A stretch of DNA of 27,401 nucleotides, taken from NCBI GenBank assembly GCA_965602635.1, contig CBFCZU010000024.1, positions 1 to 27,401 on the forward strand, given 5' to 3'. This document shows, one piece after another, positions 9,638-16,736 of this stretch; positions within the stretch are counted from its first letter, which is position 1, and each line of letters begins with the position of its first letter. The position numbers and the translations under genes are program-made. This stretch comes from CBFCZU01 sp965602635 (GTDB taxonomy: Bacteria; Planctomycetota; Phycisphaerae; SM23-33). A model generated the notes under the pieces. It was not told where the DNA came from. It saw nothing but the letters and a program-made list of their open reading frames with translations, and did not search any database.

Positions 9638-10870
9638 ATGACCAGCAAGAGACTGTTTAGCGCGACGTTGGTGGTCCTTCTGGGCTGGACGTTCGCCTCG
9701 GCGCAGGGCCTCGGGCGAGACGCGGGCGGGCCCGTGGTGGGAGAGCCGACGGTCGGTGAGACGATCACCCCCGAGGAGATGGAGAGATTCATCGCCGAGG
9801 CTAGGCAGCGCCGCCTCAGCCTGGAGCGCAAGCAGGTGGCCGCCGAGATCCAGCAGGGGCTGGTGATCGACCCGAGCAAGATCGACGCCGCCGTCAAGGA
9901 CCTCTCCCAGGGCGCCCGGAACACCTCGGCCGACAACGCCGAGCGCATCTGCAGGGCGTTCTCCCTGGTGGACCGGCGGTTCGGCAAGGCCTGGGCACTG
10001 CTCCAAAGCGGCAACAACAAGGACGCCGCCCAGGCGTTCAAGCCCCTCATCAGCGCCCGGGACACCAGCTATCTCGCCGCGGCCAAGCGGTTCTGCTACG
10101 CCGAGGCGCTGGCCGGTATAGGGCGGAACGAGGACGCGGTCGATGCATACACCGACCTGGTCAAGGCCATGCCCGACAGGTTCAGCTTCTCGTCGCTGGC
10201 GCTGCTCAAGGCCGGACGAACGTACGAGCGGATGCACCGGCGGTACTACGCCATGACGCTCTACAACCTGTGGGTGGAGAGCTTCGGGCTGCTGGACACG
10301 GAAACGGCCAAGGAGCTTGCCAAGCGGGCCGACGAAATCGCCGCCGATTACAATGATCCCCTTGGCACGCTGTCGGGCAAGATGTCCACGGTGGCCGACA
10401 GGCTCGCAGCCGTTGACAGCGGGCGGGGCACCCAGGAAAAGCAAAAAGAGATCATCGCGATGCTGGACGACCTGATCGCCACCGCCGAGGAATGCTGCTC
10501 GGGCTCCGGACAGGCCCAGGGCAAGTGCAGCAAGTGCGGCAAGGCCGGCTGCCAGGGCGAGTGCCAGGGCGGCGGCAAGGGCAGCGGCGAGGGCAGCGGC
10601 AAGGGCAGTGGCAAGGGCAGCGGCTCAGGCCCGGCCTCGGGCATCGGCATCCCCTCATCCCCGGCCACCGTCAGCCGGCTGGTCACCGGCGCTACCGTTC
10701 GGCCAAGCGGGCTCAGCGAAGTCCGCCCCTCAGACGGCTCCGACGACTGGGGCAAGATGGCCCCCAGGCAGCGCGAAAAGCTGCTCGAGACCTTCAAGGA
10801 GACCATGCCCGAGCGGTACCGCGAGATGATCCGCGATTACTATAAGAGACTGGCCTCCAACGAAGGCTAG
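9638..10870 (+). CDS. Secreted helical-repeat protein with six-cysteine cluster and Gly-Ser linker
   Basis: A 410-residue protein with a signal peptide (RLFSATLVVLLGWTFASAQ). Residues about 100-270 are helical and TPR-like (AFSLVDRRFGKAWALLQSG, then AAKRFCYAEALAGIGRNEDA). A cysteine cluster C286, C287, C297, C300, C305, C309 follows, arranged CC-x9-CxxC-x4-C-x3-C, which could bind a metal or form disulphides. A Gly/Ser/Lys linker (residues 313-328) then leads to a conserved-looking C-terminal helix pair (MPERYREMIRDYYKRLA). AGAGGA at 9624-9629 is a good ribosome binding site 8 bases before ATG. A TAGAAT hexamer at 9602-9607, overlapping the upstream stop, might be an internal -10. Fifth gene of the envelope run. 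No enzymatic function is recognised. Confidence 0.8.
   Translation: MTSKRLFSATLVVLLGWTFASAQGLGRDAGGPVVGEPTVGETITPEEMERFIAEARQRRLSLERKQVAAEIQQGLVIDPSKIDAAVKDLSQGARNTSADNAERICRAFSLVDRRFGKAWALLQSGNNKDAAQAFKPLISARDTSYLAAAKRFCYAEALAGIGRNEDAVDAYTDLVKAMPDRFSFSSLALLKAGRTYERMHRRYYAMTLYNLWVESFGLLDTETAKELAKRADEIAADYNDPLGTLSGKMSTVADRLAAVDSGRGTQEKQKEIIAMLDDLIATAEECCSGSGQAQGKCSKCGKAGCQGECQGGGKGSGEGSGKGSGKGSGSGPASGIGIPSSPATVSRLVTGATVRPSGLSEVRPSDGSDDWGKMAPRQREKLLETFKETMPERYREMIRDYYKRLASNEG
10574..10621 (+). repeat. Four tandem 12-base units coding for Gly-Lys/Glu-Gly-Ser
   Basis: Units GGCAAGGGCAGC, GGCGAGGGCAGC, GGCAAGGGCAGT and GGCAAGGGCAGC follow each other without gaps and in frame, giving GKGS, GEGS, GKGS, GKGS. 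Copy number could vary between strains without breaking the frame. Confidence 0.9.
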
Positions 10871-10898
10871 CATCTACCAAGCTGGCGGTGCGCTGGCC

Positions 10899-12125
10899 TT
10901 GTCCCAAAGGGCTGTGACAACGTGGCTGGTTGCACTTCTGGCCGCCTGGGGGACGGCGGGCGGGGCCGCGCCGCCTCCACCCAAACCGCCCGCGCCGCAG
11001 ATCAGCACGGTCGAGGGGGACAGCTTCGAGGGCCGGCTGGTCGCCATCGCCAACAGCCAGGCCGCCTTCCAGGTCAACGGGCAGCGCCGCGCCGTGTCCC
11101 TGCGCGACCTCTTCGTCATCAGTCTGGCGCCGCACGAGGAGCTGATGGCCCGCCCGGGGCGGAAGGTGGTCGTCCTGGCCAGCGGCGGGATGCTCGCCGC
11201 CGAGAGCCTCTCCGCCGGCGGGGGGAAGATCATCCTCTCCGGCGGGCTGGCGCGGGCCGAGGTCGAGATGTCGTCGGTTTCGCTCATCTACCTGCCCGGG
11301 CCCAGGGAGCGCCCCGACGCGCTGGCCAAGATGTATAAGGAAATCCGCCTCGACCGCGCTGCAGCAGACTACCTCATCGCCCTCGACGAGAAGGGCAAAT
11401 GGGTCCGCGTTTCCGGCGCACTGAAGAGCGCCGACGCCGAGAAGGTCGTCTTCCAGTATAAGAAGGCCGACCGCACCATCAGGACCTCGTCCGTGCGAGT
11501 GATTCAGCTCGCCCGGATCCCGGGCAGGAAGACCCCCCCGATCGGCAGCCTGGTGGGCAAGGACGGCTCGATCCTGCCTTTCTCCGCGATCGAGTATGTG
11601 GGCGCGAAGCTGTCGGTGACGGCCGAGGGCGTTTCCGATCTGGCGGTGAAGCTATCCGACGTGGCGGAGATACGATTCAACTCCGACCGCAGCGTTTACC
11701 TCGCCGATCTGGAGCCGGCGAAAGTTCTCCAGGTCGGCATGTTCGACGTGGTCTTCCCATTCCGCAAGAACCGCAGCACCACCGGTGGGCCCCTCCGCCT
11801 GGGGGGGCAGACCTACGCCCGCGGGCTGGGCCTGCACAGCCGTTGCGACCTTACCTATAGCCTAGACGGAAAGTACGTCGCCTTCGTCGCCCTTGCCGGC
11901 ATCGACGATAAGGCCCCCGCCCGCGGCAGCGCCACGCTGAAGGTGCTCGGCGACGGCAAAGAGCTGATCGAGCCGCTCAAGCTCGCCGGCGGGGCGCAGG
12001 GCGTCCCGGTCCGCTGCTCGTTGAAGGGCGTAAAGACGTTGAAGATCGTCGTCGATTTCGGCGACGACGGCACGGACATTGGCGACCACGTGTCCCTTGC
12101 CATCGCCCGGCTGGTCAAGCCGTGA
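10899..12125 (+). CDS. Secreted NPCBM-domain protein with small barrel repeats
   Basis: A 408-residue protein with a signal peptide (TTWLVALLAAWGTAGGAA) and a Pro-rich mature N-terminus. Three short beta modules follow, each with a G-x-L ... V-x-F ... L-x-x-V/L-x-x-I pattern (about residues 40-75, 165-205 and 220-255). The C-terminal 120 residues match the NPCBM/NEW2 carbohydrate-binding fold (GGQTYARGLGLHSRCDLTY, KYVAFVALAGIDD, FGDDGTDIGDHVSLA). It probably binds polysaccharide at the cell surface. The start is weak: TTG at 10899 gives a leader with an arginine and is preferred; GTG at 10914 would have AAAGG only 3-4 bases upstream. Last gene of the envelope run, 28 bases after its neighbour. 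Confidence 0.75.
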   Translation: MSQRAVTTWLVALLAAWGTAGGAAPPPPKPPAPQISTVEGDSFEGRLVAIANSQAAFQVNGQRRAVSLRDLFVISLAPHEELMARPGRKVVVLASGGMLAAESLSAGGGKIILSGGLARAEVEMSSVSLIYLPGPRERPDALAKMYKEIRLDRAAADYLIALDEKGKWVRVSGALKSADAEKVVFQYKKADRTIRTSSVRVIQLARIPGRKTPPIGSLVGKDGSILPFSAIEYVGAKLSVTAEGVSDLAVKLSDVAEIRFNSDRSVYLADLEPAKVLQVGMFDVVFPFRKNRSTTGGPLRLGGQTYARGLGLHSRCDLTYSLDGKYVAFVALAGIDDKAPARGSATLKVLGDGKELIEPLKLAGGAQGVPVRCSLKGVKTLKIVVDFGDDGTDIGDHVSLAIARLVKP

Positions 12126-12132
12126 GCTTCCG

Positions 12133-12152
12133 GCCCGGCGCTGCTGCCGGGC
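12133..12152 (+). terminator. GC hairpin after the envelope run
   Basis: A perfect 7-base-pair stem GCCCGGC/GCCGGGC with a 6-base loop starts 7 bases after the stop of the NPCBM gene. No T tract follows, so intrinsic termination is doubtful, but the position at the end of the six-gene run and before a new putative promoter fits a transcript end. Confidence 0.35.
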
Positions 12153-12184
12153 GAGGCGCATTCCCGCGGGCCGACCCGATATCG

Positions 12185-12190
12185 TACAAT
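12185..12190 (+). promoter_or_regulatory. Putative -10 element of queG
   Basis: TACAAT matches the sigma-70 -10 consensus at five of six bases. The candidate -35 (TTCCCG, 12161-12166, 18-base spacer) is poor. The start codon lies at 12198, so a transcript starting about 7 bases after the element would have almost no leader, which fits the lack of a ribosome binding site. Confidence 0.35.
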
Positions 12191-12197
12191 TGCCCTC

Positions 12198-13154
12198 ATG
12201 ACCGATCCGGCCGAGACCAAGTCGCTCGCGCTGCACCTGGCCGGCGAGCTGGGTTTCGTCCGCGCCGGCGTGGCCGAGGCCGGTAGGTCGCCCCGGGCCG
12301 GGCGGTTCAGGCGCTTCCTGGAGCTGGGCTATCACGCGCACATGACATATTTGGCCCGCGCCCCGGAGGCTCGCACCGATCCGGGTAGCCTGCTGCCCGG
12401 GGCCGCCAGCGTCATCTGCCTGGCCGCGTCGTATGCCCCTCTGGACGATGACGGCGCCTCCGGCCACGTGGCCCGGTATGCTCGCGGCCGGGATTACCAT
12501 CGCCTGCTGCGCGGGCGATGTCGAAAGCTGCTGGCCGAGCTGACCGCCGCCGAGCCGGCCCTGCGCGGGCGGGTCTGCGTGGACACCGCCCCCATACTCG
12601 AGCGCGACCTGGCGGCGGCGGCCGGGCTGGGCTGGATCGGCCGAAACGGATGCCTCATCGACCGCCGCCACGGCAGCTATCTCCTCCTGGCGGAGATCAT
12701 CATAAACGTGCCGCTGGAGCCGGACGCGCCGCAGCCCAGCCGATGCGGCTCCTGCCGGGCCTGCATCGACGCATGCCCGACCCGCGCGATCGGCCCCGAC
12801 GGGCTGGTCGATTCCCGCCGCTGCGTCAGCTACCTGACAATCGAGCACCGCGGCGAGATTCCACCCGAGCTTCGCCGCGGATGCGGGGGGTGGGTCTTCG
12901 GCTGCGACGTCTGCCAGCAGGTATGCCCGCACAACCGCCCAGGGCGCCTTCCCCCCGGCGACGTCGAGCTTCTCGGCCCGTCCGAGCTGGCCCAAGCGAC
13001 GCCGGCTGAGGTCCTGAAGTGGACTCAGGGCGACTGGGACCGCCTTACGCGCGGCTCGGCGGCCCGGCGGGCGAGCTGGGAGATGTTCCTCCGCAATGCA
13101 TCCGTGGCCGCGGGAAACGCCGACGACCCGCCCGCGCCCGGCCAAGGTGTTTGA
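12198..13154 (+). CDS. queG: Epoxyqueuosine reductase
   Basis: QueG reduces epoxyqueuosine to queuosine in tRNA, the last step of the pathway, using cobalamin and two [4Fe-4S] clusters. The 318-residue protein carries the family core DTAPILERDLAAAAGLGWIG, which contains the catalytic-site aspartate, and two ferredoxin cysteine motifs: CGSCRACIDACP and, later, CDVCQQVCP with a preceding conserved Cys. The C-terminal HEAT-like extension present in longer homologues (about 380 residues) is absent, as in many shorter bacterial forms. No Shine-Dalgarno sequence is visible before the ATG, which sits 8 bases after a -10-like element. It is followed 54 bases later by folE, whose product starts the same pathway. 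The overall fit to the family is strong. Confidence 0.93.
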   Translation: MTDPAETKSLALHLAGELGFVRAGVAEAGRSPRAGRFRRFLELGYHAHMTYLARAPEARTDPGSLLPGAASVICLAASYAPLDDDGASGHVARYARGRDYHRLLRGRCRKLLAELTAAEPALRGRVCVDTAPILERDLAAAAGLGWIGRNGCLIDRRHGSYLLLAEIIINVPLEPDAPQPSRCGSCRACIDACPTRAIGPDGLVDSRRCVSYLTIEHRGEIPPELRRGCGGWVFGCDVCQQVCPHNRPGRLPPGDVELLGPSELAQATPAEVLKWTQGDWDRLTRGSAARRASWEMFLRNASVAAGNADDPPAPGQGV

Positions 13155-13179
13155 CGGGCGGGCCGGTGCCACGTATAAG
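13151..13179 (+). promoter_or_regulatory. Sigma-70 type promoter of folE
   Basis: TTGACG (13151-13156), a 17-base spacer and TATAAG (13174-13179) together make the best consensus promoter in the window. The -35 overlaps the queG stop codon (13152-13154). Initiation would fall near 13186, giving a leader of about 23 bases that contains the folE ribosome binding site. Confidence 0.55.
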
Positions 13180-13208
13180 GTGCTCTGGTTTCAAGCTGGG
13201 AGCTAACC

Positions 13209-13790
13209 ATGGGAAAGAAGCCTGCTGACAGCGCCGATACACGGGAGCGCATAGCCGCCGCCGTGCAGGACATCCTCAACGCCATCGGTGAAGACCCCTC
13301 CCGCCAGGGGCTGCAAGGGACCCCCCAACGCGTGGCCAGGGCGTACCTGGAATTGTTCGCGGGTATGGGCGAGGACCCCTCGCACCATTTCGGGGCCGTC
13401 TTCGAGGAACAATACGACGAAATGGTCGTCCTCCGGGACATCGCCTTTCACAGCATGTGCGAGCATCACCTGCTGCCGTTCATGGGCAAGGCTCACGTGG
13501 CCTACCTGACCGACGGGCGGGTGGTCGGCATAAGCAAGCTGGCCCGGGTAGTGGACACGCTGGCCCACCGCCCCCAGGTGCAGGAGCGACTGACCAACCA
13601 GATCGCCGACATTATCATGGACCATCTCCACCCCAAGGGCGTGGCCGTGGTGCTCGAGGCCCAGCACACCTGCATGATCATCCGCGGAGTCAAGAAGCCC
13701 GGCTCGGTCATGATCACCTCTGCGCTGCGCGGGCTCTGCAAGAGCAACCCCGCCACGAGGCATGAGGCGATGGGGCTGCTGAGGGGATAG
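13209..13790 (+). CDS. folE: GTP cyclohydrolase I
   Basis: FolE converts GTP to 7,8-dihydroneopterin triphosphate, the precursor of folate and, through QueD, of queuosine. The 193-residue protein has the expected length. Zinc ligands C84, H87 and C155 and catalytic H86 are present in SMCEHHLLPF and AQHTCMIIRG, with the same spacing as in E. coli FolE (C110, H112, H113, C181). The GTP-binding core GISKLARVVD and the KPGSV motif are intact. GGGAG at 13198-13202 gives a suitable ribosome binding site, and it has its own promoter. It ends only 9 bases from the convergent minus-strand gene. Confidence 0.97.
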   Translation: MGKKPADSADTRERIAAAVQDILNAIGEDPSRQGLQGTPQRVARAYLELFAGMGEDPSHHFGAVFEEQYDEMVVLRDIAFHSMCEHHLLPFMGKAHVAYLTDGRVVGISKLARVVDTLAHRPQVQERLTNQIADIIMDHLHPKGVAVVLEAQHTCMIIRGVKKPGSVMITSALRGLCKSNPATRHEAMGLLRG

Positions 13791-13799
13791 GCGGCCGGG

Positions 13800-14462
13800 C
13801 TAAGGCGATGCGCCCCGGGCCTCGCCGGCCTCTTCCATCGCCCTGAGGGAAATGACGACGCGCTTGACGTGGATCAGGTCTTTGAGCGTCTGGCCGTACT
13901 TGCCGGCGGACCGCTCGTGCAATATGAACGGGCCGCGGCGCTTCTCCGGCGAATCCACCCACAGCGGCTGGCCCTTGACCGCGCCGGTGACGTACGAGTC
14001 ATCGATCAGGTGCAGCCGCCAGCGGCAGCGCCGGATGGGCTTCTCCCGCCCGGTGAAGGTCTTCTCGTCCGAGCCCATCTCCTTCCAGCGCCACTCCTTT
14101 TCCATCCCCTCCTCGACGACGACGGCGCGGATGCTCAGCAGCAGTATGAGCGGCACGTGCCGCCAGCGCTTTTCCGACTCGACCCAGACCTCCAGGTCCT
14201 TGTCGCGGGTGGTGTACACTCGCCCTGCGAGCGTCCGGCCGTCGGAGAGGATCACCACGCCCGGTGGGGCGTCCTTGCGACCGAAGCGGTCACGCGTGCC
14301 GAAGGGGTTGCCGCCGGCTGGTTCGGCGACCCCCGGTGCGGTGGCGGTGGTTGCCTCCCTGAGCCAGGACTCCACGTATGACGCGGGCCTGGAGGCCGCC
14401 ATGGCCGCCGTCAGGCTCGCAGCCAGCGCCGCCACAGCCAGTCTTGTCGCCATGCCGCTCAT
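13800..14462 (-). CDS. Small secreted protein with a planctomycete-type beta-barrel module
   Basis: A 220-residue protein not assigned to a named family. It has a signal peptide (MATRLAVAALAASLTAAMA), then a variable Ala/Pro/Gly-rich stretch, then two beta-rich segments: ILSDGRTLAGRVYTTRDKD...LEVWV...HVPLILLLSIRAVVV and LHLIDDSYVTGAVKGQPLWV...LIHVKRVVIS. Both follow the pattern dG-x-x-x-G-x-V ... L-x-V ... V-x-L-x-x-I. The start at 14462 is supported by GGAGAAGG (14473-14480 on the minus strand), which lies in the end of the upstream macro-domain gene; the next Met is three residues in. The 6-base gap implies translational coupling. Convergent with folE. Role unknown, probably periplasmic. 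Confidence 0.7.
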   Translation of the reverse strand: MSGMATRLAVAALAASLTAAMAASRPASYVESWLREATTATAPGVAEPAGGNPFGTRDRFGRKDAPPGVVILSDGRTLAGRVYTTRDKDLEVWVESEKRWRHVPLILLLSIRAVVVEEGMEKEWRWKEMGSDEKTFTGREKPIRRCRWRLHLIDDSYVTGAVKGQPLWVDSPEKRRGPFILHERSAGKYGQTLKDLIHVKRVVISLRAMEEAGEARGASP

Positions 14463-14468
14463 CGTGTG

Positions 14469-14990
14469 CTAGCCTTCTCCGGGGTCGATGCTCTCCCAGG
14501 CCCGCTCGAATATCCGCCGCGCCCGGTCGTCAAACAGAACGAAGGCGATCTCGGTCAGCCCGGTGCCGGCCGCGATGTGACGCTTGACCTCTTCGAGCAT
14601 GATCTCGGCGCAGCGGGCGAGGTCGAACCCGGCGATTCCTGTTCCCACGGCCGGGAACGCCAGGGCGCGGATGTCGCCGGTTTCCTCGGCGATCCTGAGC
14701 ACGGCCCGGGTGGACTGCCGCAGGCTCTCGGCCGTGGTCCGCCCGCCGAGGCCCATGGAGGCCTGGTGAATGACGTACTTGGCCGGCAGGTCTCCCGCAC
14801 CGGTGATGGCGGCCCCGCCCACGCGGACCGGCCCGTGGGCGTCGCATTCGGCCTGTATGCTCGGGCCCCCGCGCCGGCGGATTGCTCCGGCCAGTCCGCC
14901 GCCAAGCACCAGGTCGTTATTGGCGGCGTTGACGATGGCGTCGGCGGCAAAAGCCGTCAGGTCGCCGCGCTCGATCTGGACCCTTGTCAT
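14469..14990 (-). CDS. Macro-domain protein (ADP-ribose binding)
   Basis: A 173-residue single-domain macro protein. The ADP-ribose-binding loops are clear: AIVNAANNDLVLGGGLAGAI at residues 18-37 and FPAVGTGIAGFDLARC further on. Members bind ADP-ribose and often remove it from proteins or convert O-acetyl-ADP-ribose. The catalytic aspartate of the MacroD/YmdB type (GGGVDGAI) is replaced: the loop here reads GGGLAGAI, closer to the Af1521-like class, so activity may differ. On the minus strand, GGAAGGG (14998-15004) precedes the ATG by about 7 bases. It is first in a two-gene unit with the secreted barrel protein and divergent from ald. Confidence 0.92.
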   Translation of the reverse strand: MTRVQIERGDLTAFAADAIVNAANNDLVLGGGLAGAIRRRGGPSIQAECDAHGPVRVGGAAITGAGDLPAKYVIHQASMGLGGRTTAESLRQSTRAVLRIAEETGDIRALAFPAVGTGIAGFDLARCAEIMLEEVKRHIAAGTGLTEIAFVLFDDRARRIFERAWESIDPGEG

Positions 14991-15004
14991 CGCCCGCCCT
15001 TCCG

Positions 15005-15016
15005 ATTATCTATAAT
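15005..15016. promoter_or_regulatory. Overlapping divergent -10 elements between the macro gene and ald
   Basis: The 12-base sequence ATTATCTATAAT is an inverted repeat (ATTAT-CT-ATAAT). Read rightward it gives a perfect TATAAT (15011-15016) 46 bases before ald; read leftward it gives GATAAT (15010-15005) upstream of the macro gene. Good -35 hexamers at standard spacing are not seen on either side (TTGTCA at 14984-14989 is 21 bases away). The leftward element would start transcription inside the macro gene's ribosome binding site, so that direction is less sure. Confidence 0.4.
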
Positions 15017-15061
15017 GGCGGGATTTGGCCCCGGAATCAATCGCTACGGCAGGAGAAGGCA

Positions 15062-16168
15062 ATGATTCTCGGCATCCTAGGCGAGATCAAGGACAACGAG
15101 TATCGCGTGGGCGTCACCCCCGGCGGTGTGGAGGTCATAACCCAGGCCGGGCATGCGGTGATCGTGCAGTCCGGCGCCGGGTTGGGCAGCGGCTACAGCG
15201 ACCAGCAGTACGGCGATCACGGCGCCAAGGTGTTCGCCACGGCCGAGCAGGTCTGGGGCGAGGCGGAGATGATCGTCAAGGTCAAGGAGCCGCTTGCGAC
15301 CGAGTGGCCGATGATGCGCCGCGGGCAGGTGGTGTTCACCTACTTCCACTTCGCCGCCAGCAGGGAGCTGACCGAGGGCGCCGCGGCGGCGGGCATCGTG
15401 GCGATCGCCTATGAGACCATTACCGATCCGCATGGCCAGCTGCCGCTGCTGACGCCCATGAGCGAGGTGGCCGGCCGGATGGCCGTGCAGGTCGGGGCTC
15501 ACACCCTGGAGAAGCCCTCGGGCGGCGGCGGCGTGCTGCTCGGCGGCGTCCCGGGCGTGATGCCCGCCCGCGTGGTGATACTCGGCGGCGGCGTGGTGGG
15601 CTCCAACGCCGCGAGCATGGCCGCGGGCATGGGCGCCGACGTGCAGATATTCGACATCAAGCTCGACAGGCTCAGGTACCTGGCCGATGTGATGCCCGCC
15701 AACGTGCGGACCGTTAAGTCCGAGCCGGCCTCCATCCGCGCCGCCGTCGCCACTGCCGATCTGGTGATCGGCGCGGTGCTTATCCCCGGCGGACGCACCC
15801 CCATCCTCGTCCAACGCGAGGATCTGAAGACCATGAAGCAAGGCGCGGTCATCGTGGACGTCGGCGTGGACCAGGGAGGCTGCGTCGAGACCACCCACCC
15901 AACGACCCACCACGACCCGACCTACGTGGTGGACGGGGTGGTCCACTACTGCGTGGCCAACATGCCCGGCGCGGTCCCGCGAACCTCCACCCAGGCCCTG
16001 ACCAACGCCACGCTGCCTTACGTGCTCCAGTTGGCCGAGAGCACCTGGCAGCAGGCCGCAGCCGCTGACCCGCACCTCGCCGCCGGTGTCAACATGGTTG
16101 ACGGTCAGGTCACTTGCGCCGGCGTGGCCGAGGCACACGGCATGAAGCTGACCCCGTTGAAACTCTAG
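15062..16168 (+). CDS. ald: Alanine dehydrogenase
   Basis: Ald reversibly deaminates L-alanine to pyruvate and ammonia with NAD. The 368-residue protein is close to the family length (about 370). With the start at 15062 the substrate and catalytic residues fall at their canonical numbers: R15, K75 (VKVKEP), H96 (TYFHFA) and D270 (GVDQGG). The NAD-binding Rossmann motif is VILGGGVVGSNAA. AGGAG at 15051-15055 is a strong ribosome binding site with 6 bases of spacing. A longer in-frame start at 14984 is rejected because it adds unrelated residues and would read through the promoter. The preceding TATAAT gives a leader of about 40 bases. Confidence 0.96.
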   Translation: MILGILGEIKDNEYRVGVTPGGVEVITQAGHAVIVQSGAGLGSGYSDQQYGDHGAKVFATAEQVWGEAEMIVKVKEPLATEWPMMRRGQVVFTYFHFAASRELTEGAAAAGIVAIAYETITDPHGQLPLLTPMSEVAGRMAVQVGAHTLEKPSGGGGVLLGGVPGVMPARVVILGGGVVGSNAASMAAGMGADVQIFDIKLDRLRYLADVMPANVRTVKSEPASIRAAVATADLVIGAVLIPGGRTPILVQREDLKTMKQGAVIVDVGVDQGGCVETTHPTTHHDPTYVVDGVVHYCVANMPGAVPRTSTQALTNATLPYVLQLAESTWQQAAAADPHLAAGVNMVDGQVTCAGVAEAHGMKLTPLKL

Positions 16169-16210
16169 CACCGCCGCCGGCCCGCGAGCCGCAGAAGCGG
16201 CGCCGGTGCT
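16167..16210 (+). terminator. Stem-loop overlapping the ald stop codon
   Basis: AGCACCG (16167-16173) pairs perfectly with CGGTGCT (16204-16210), and an inner GCCGC/GCGGC pairing is possible. The stem begins at the ald stop codon and ends 23 bases before the next gene. There is no T tract. It may reduce read-through or protect the ald message. Confidence 0.35.
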
Positions 16211-16233
16211 GTTGCCAGGAAGAAAGGAACCCT

Positions 16234-16710
16234 ATGCCGCCCGAACCGCTCTTTGACGTTTCGAAGATCGATCAGAGCAAGGTGGCCGTCACCCGCGAGC
16301 AGATCTATCAGGTCAACCCGCACCGCTTCGAGTTCCAGCAGCTCGACGGGATATTCTTCATCGATGATGAAACTGAGACCATAGCCGGGTACCGGGACGT
16401 GCGCGACGACGAGTTTTGGGTGCGAGGCCACATCCCCGGGCGCCCGGTGCTGCCCGGCGTGCTTATAATTGAGTCCGCCGCCCAGTTGATCGGCTACTGG
16501 GTCATGACACACGTCGATCGCGACGGTTTCCTCGGCTTCGCCGGCGTGGACGAGGCGAAGTTTCGCGGGCAGGTGGTCCCCGGTGACAGGCTAATCCTGC
16601 TGGGCAGCATGCTCGAGAAACGCGGCAAGCGGCGGGTCGTCGGCGGCACCCAGGGCTTCGTGGACGGCAAGATGGTGTACGAGGGGCTTATCACGGGAAT
16701 GTTCATCTGA
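16234..16710 (+). CDS. FabZ-like 3-hydroxyacyl-ACP dehydratase (hotdog fold)
   Basis: A 158-residue single hotdog domain. The dehydratase active-site signature is GHIPGRPVLPGVLIIESAAQ, with catalytic H66 and E80 spaced 14 residues apart as in E. coli FabZ (H54, E68). It would dehydrate 3-hydroxyacyl thioesters, on acyl carrier protein in the canonical case. It has an extra N-terminal stretch of about 12 residues relative to E. coli FabZ. AAAGGA before ATG 16234 is an acceptable ribosome binding site; upstream in-frame codons overlap ald and the stem-loop. No other fatty-acid gene is near, so it may be a second, specialised copy serving lipid A or polyketide-like chemistry rather than bulk fatty-acid synthesis. 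Confidence 0.88.
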   Translation: MPPEPLFDVSKIDQSKVAVTREQIYQVNPHRFEFQQLDGIFFIDDETETIAGYRDVRDDEFWVRGHIPGRPVLPGVLIIESAAQLIGYWVMTHVDRDGFLGFAGVDEAKFRGQVVPGDRLILLGSMLEKRGKRRVVGGTQGFVDGKMVYEGLITGMFI

Positions 16711-16736
16711 GTCGCGCTCGCGATTGGACAGGCCGG

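Noticed and set aside
8486..10444. Long minus-strand open frame (652 codons) across two secreted-protein genes
   Set aside because: It crosses the intergenic region of two well-supported plus-strand genes and has Leu/Gly-rich composition with no recognisable domain. It is an antisense artefact of GC-rich codons.
13786..13830. Possible bidirectional terminator between the convergent folE and minus-strand gene
   Set aside because: Only 9 bases separate the genes and the best pairing (GGCCGGG with CCCGGGCC) needs a bulge and has no T tract.
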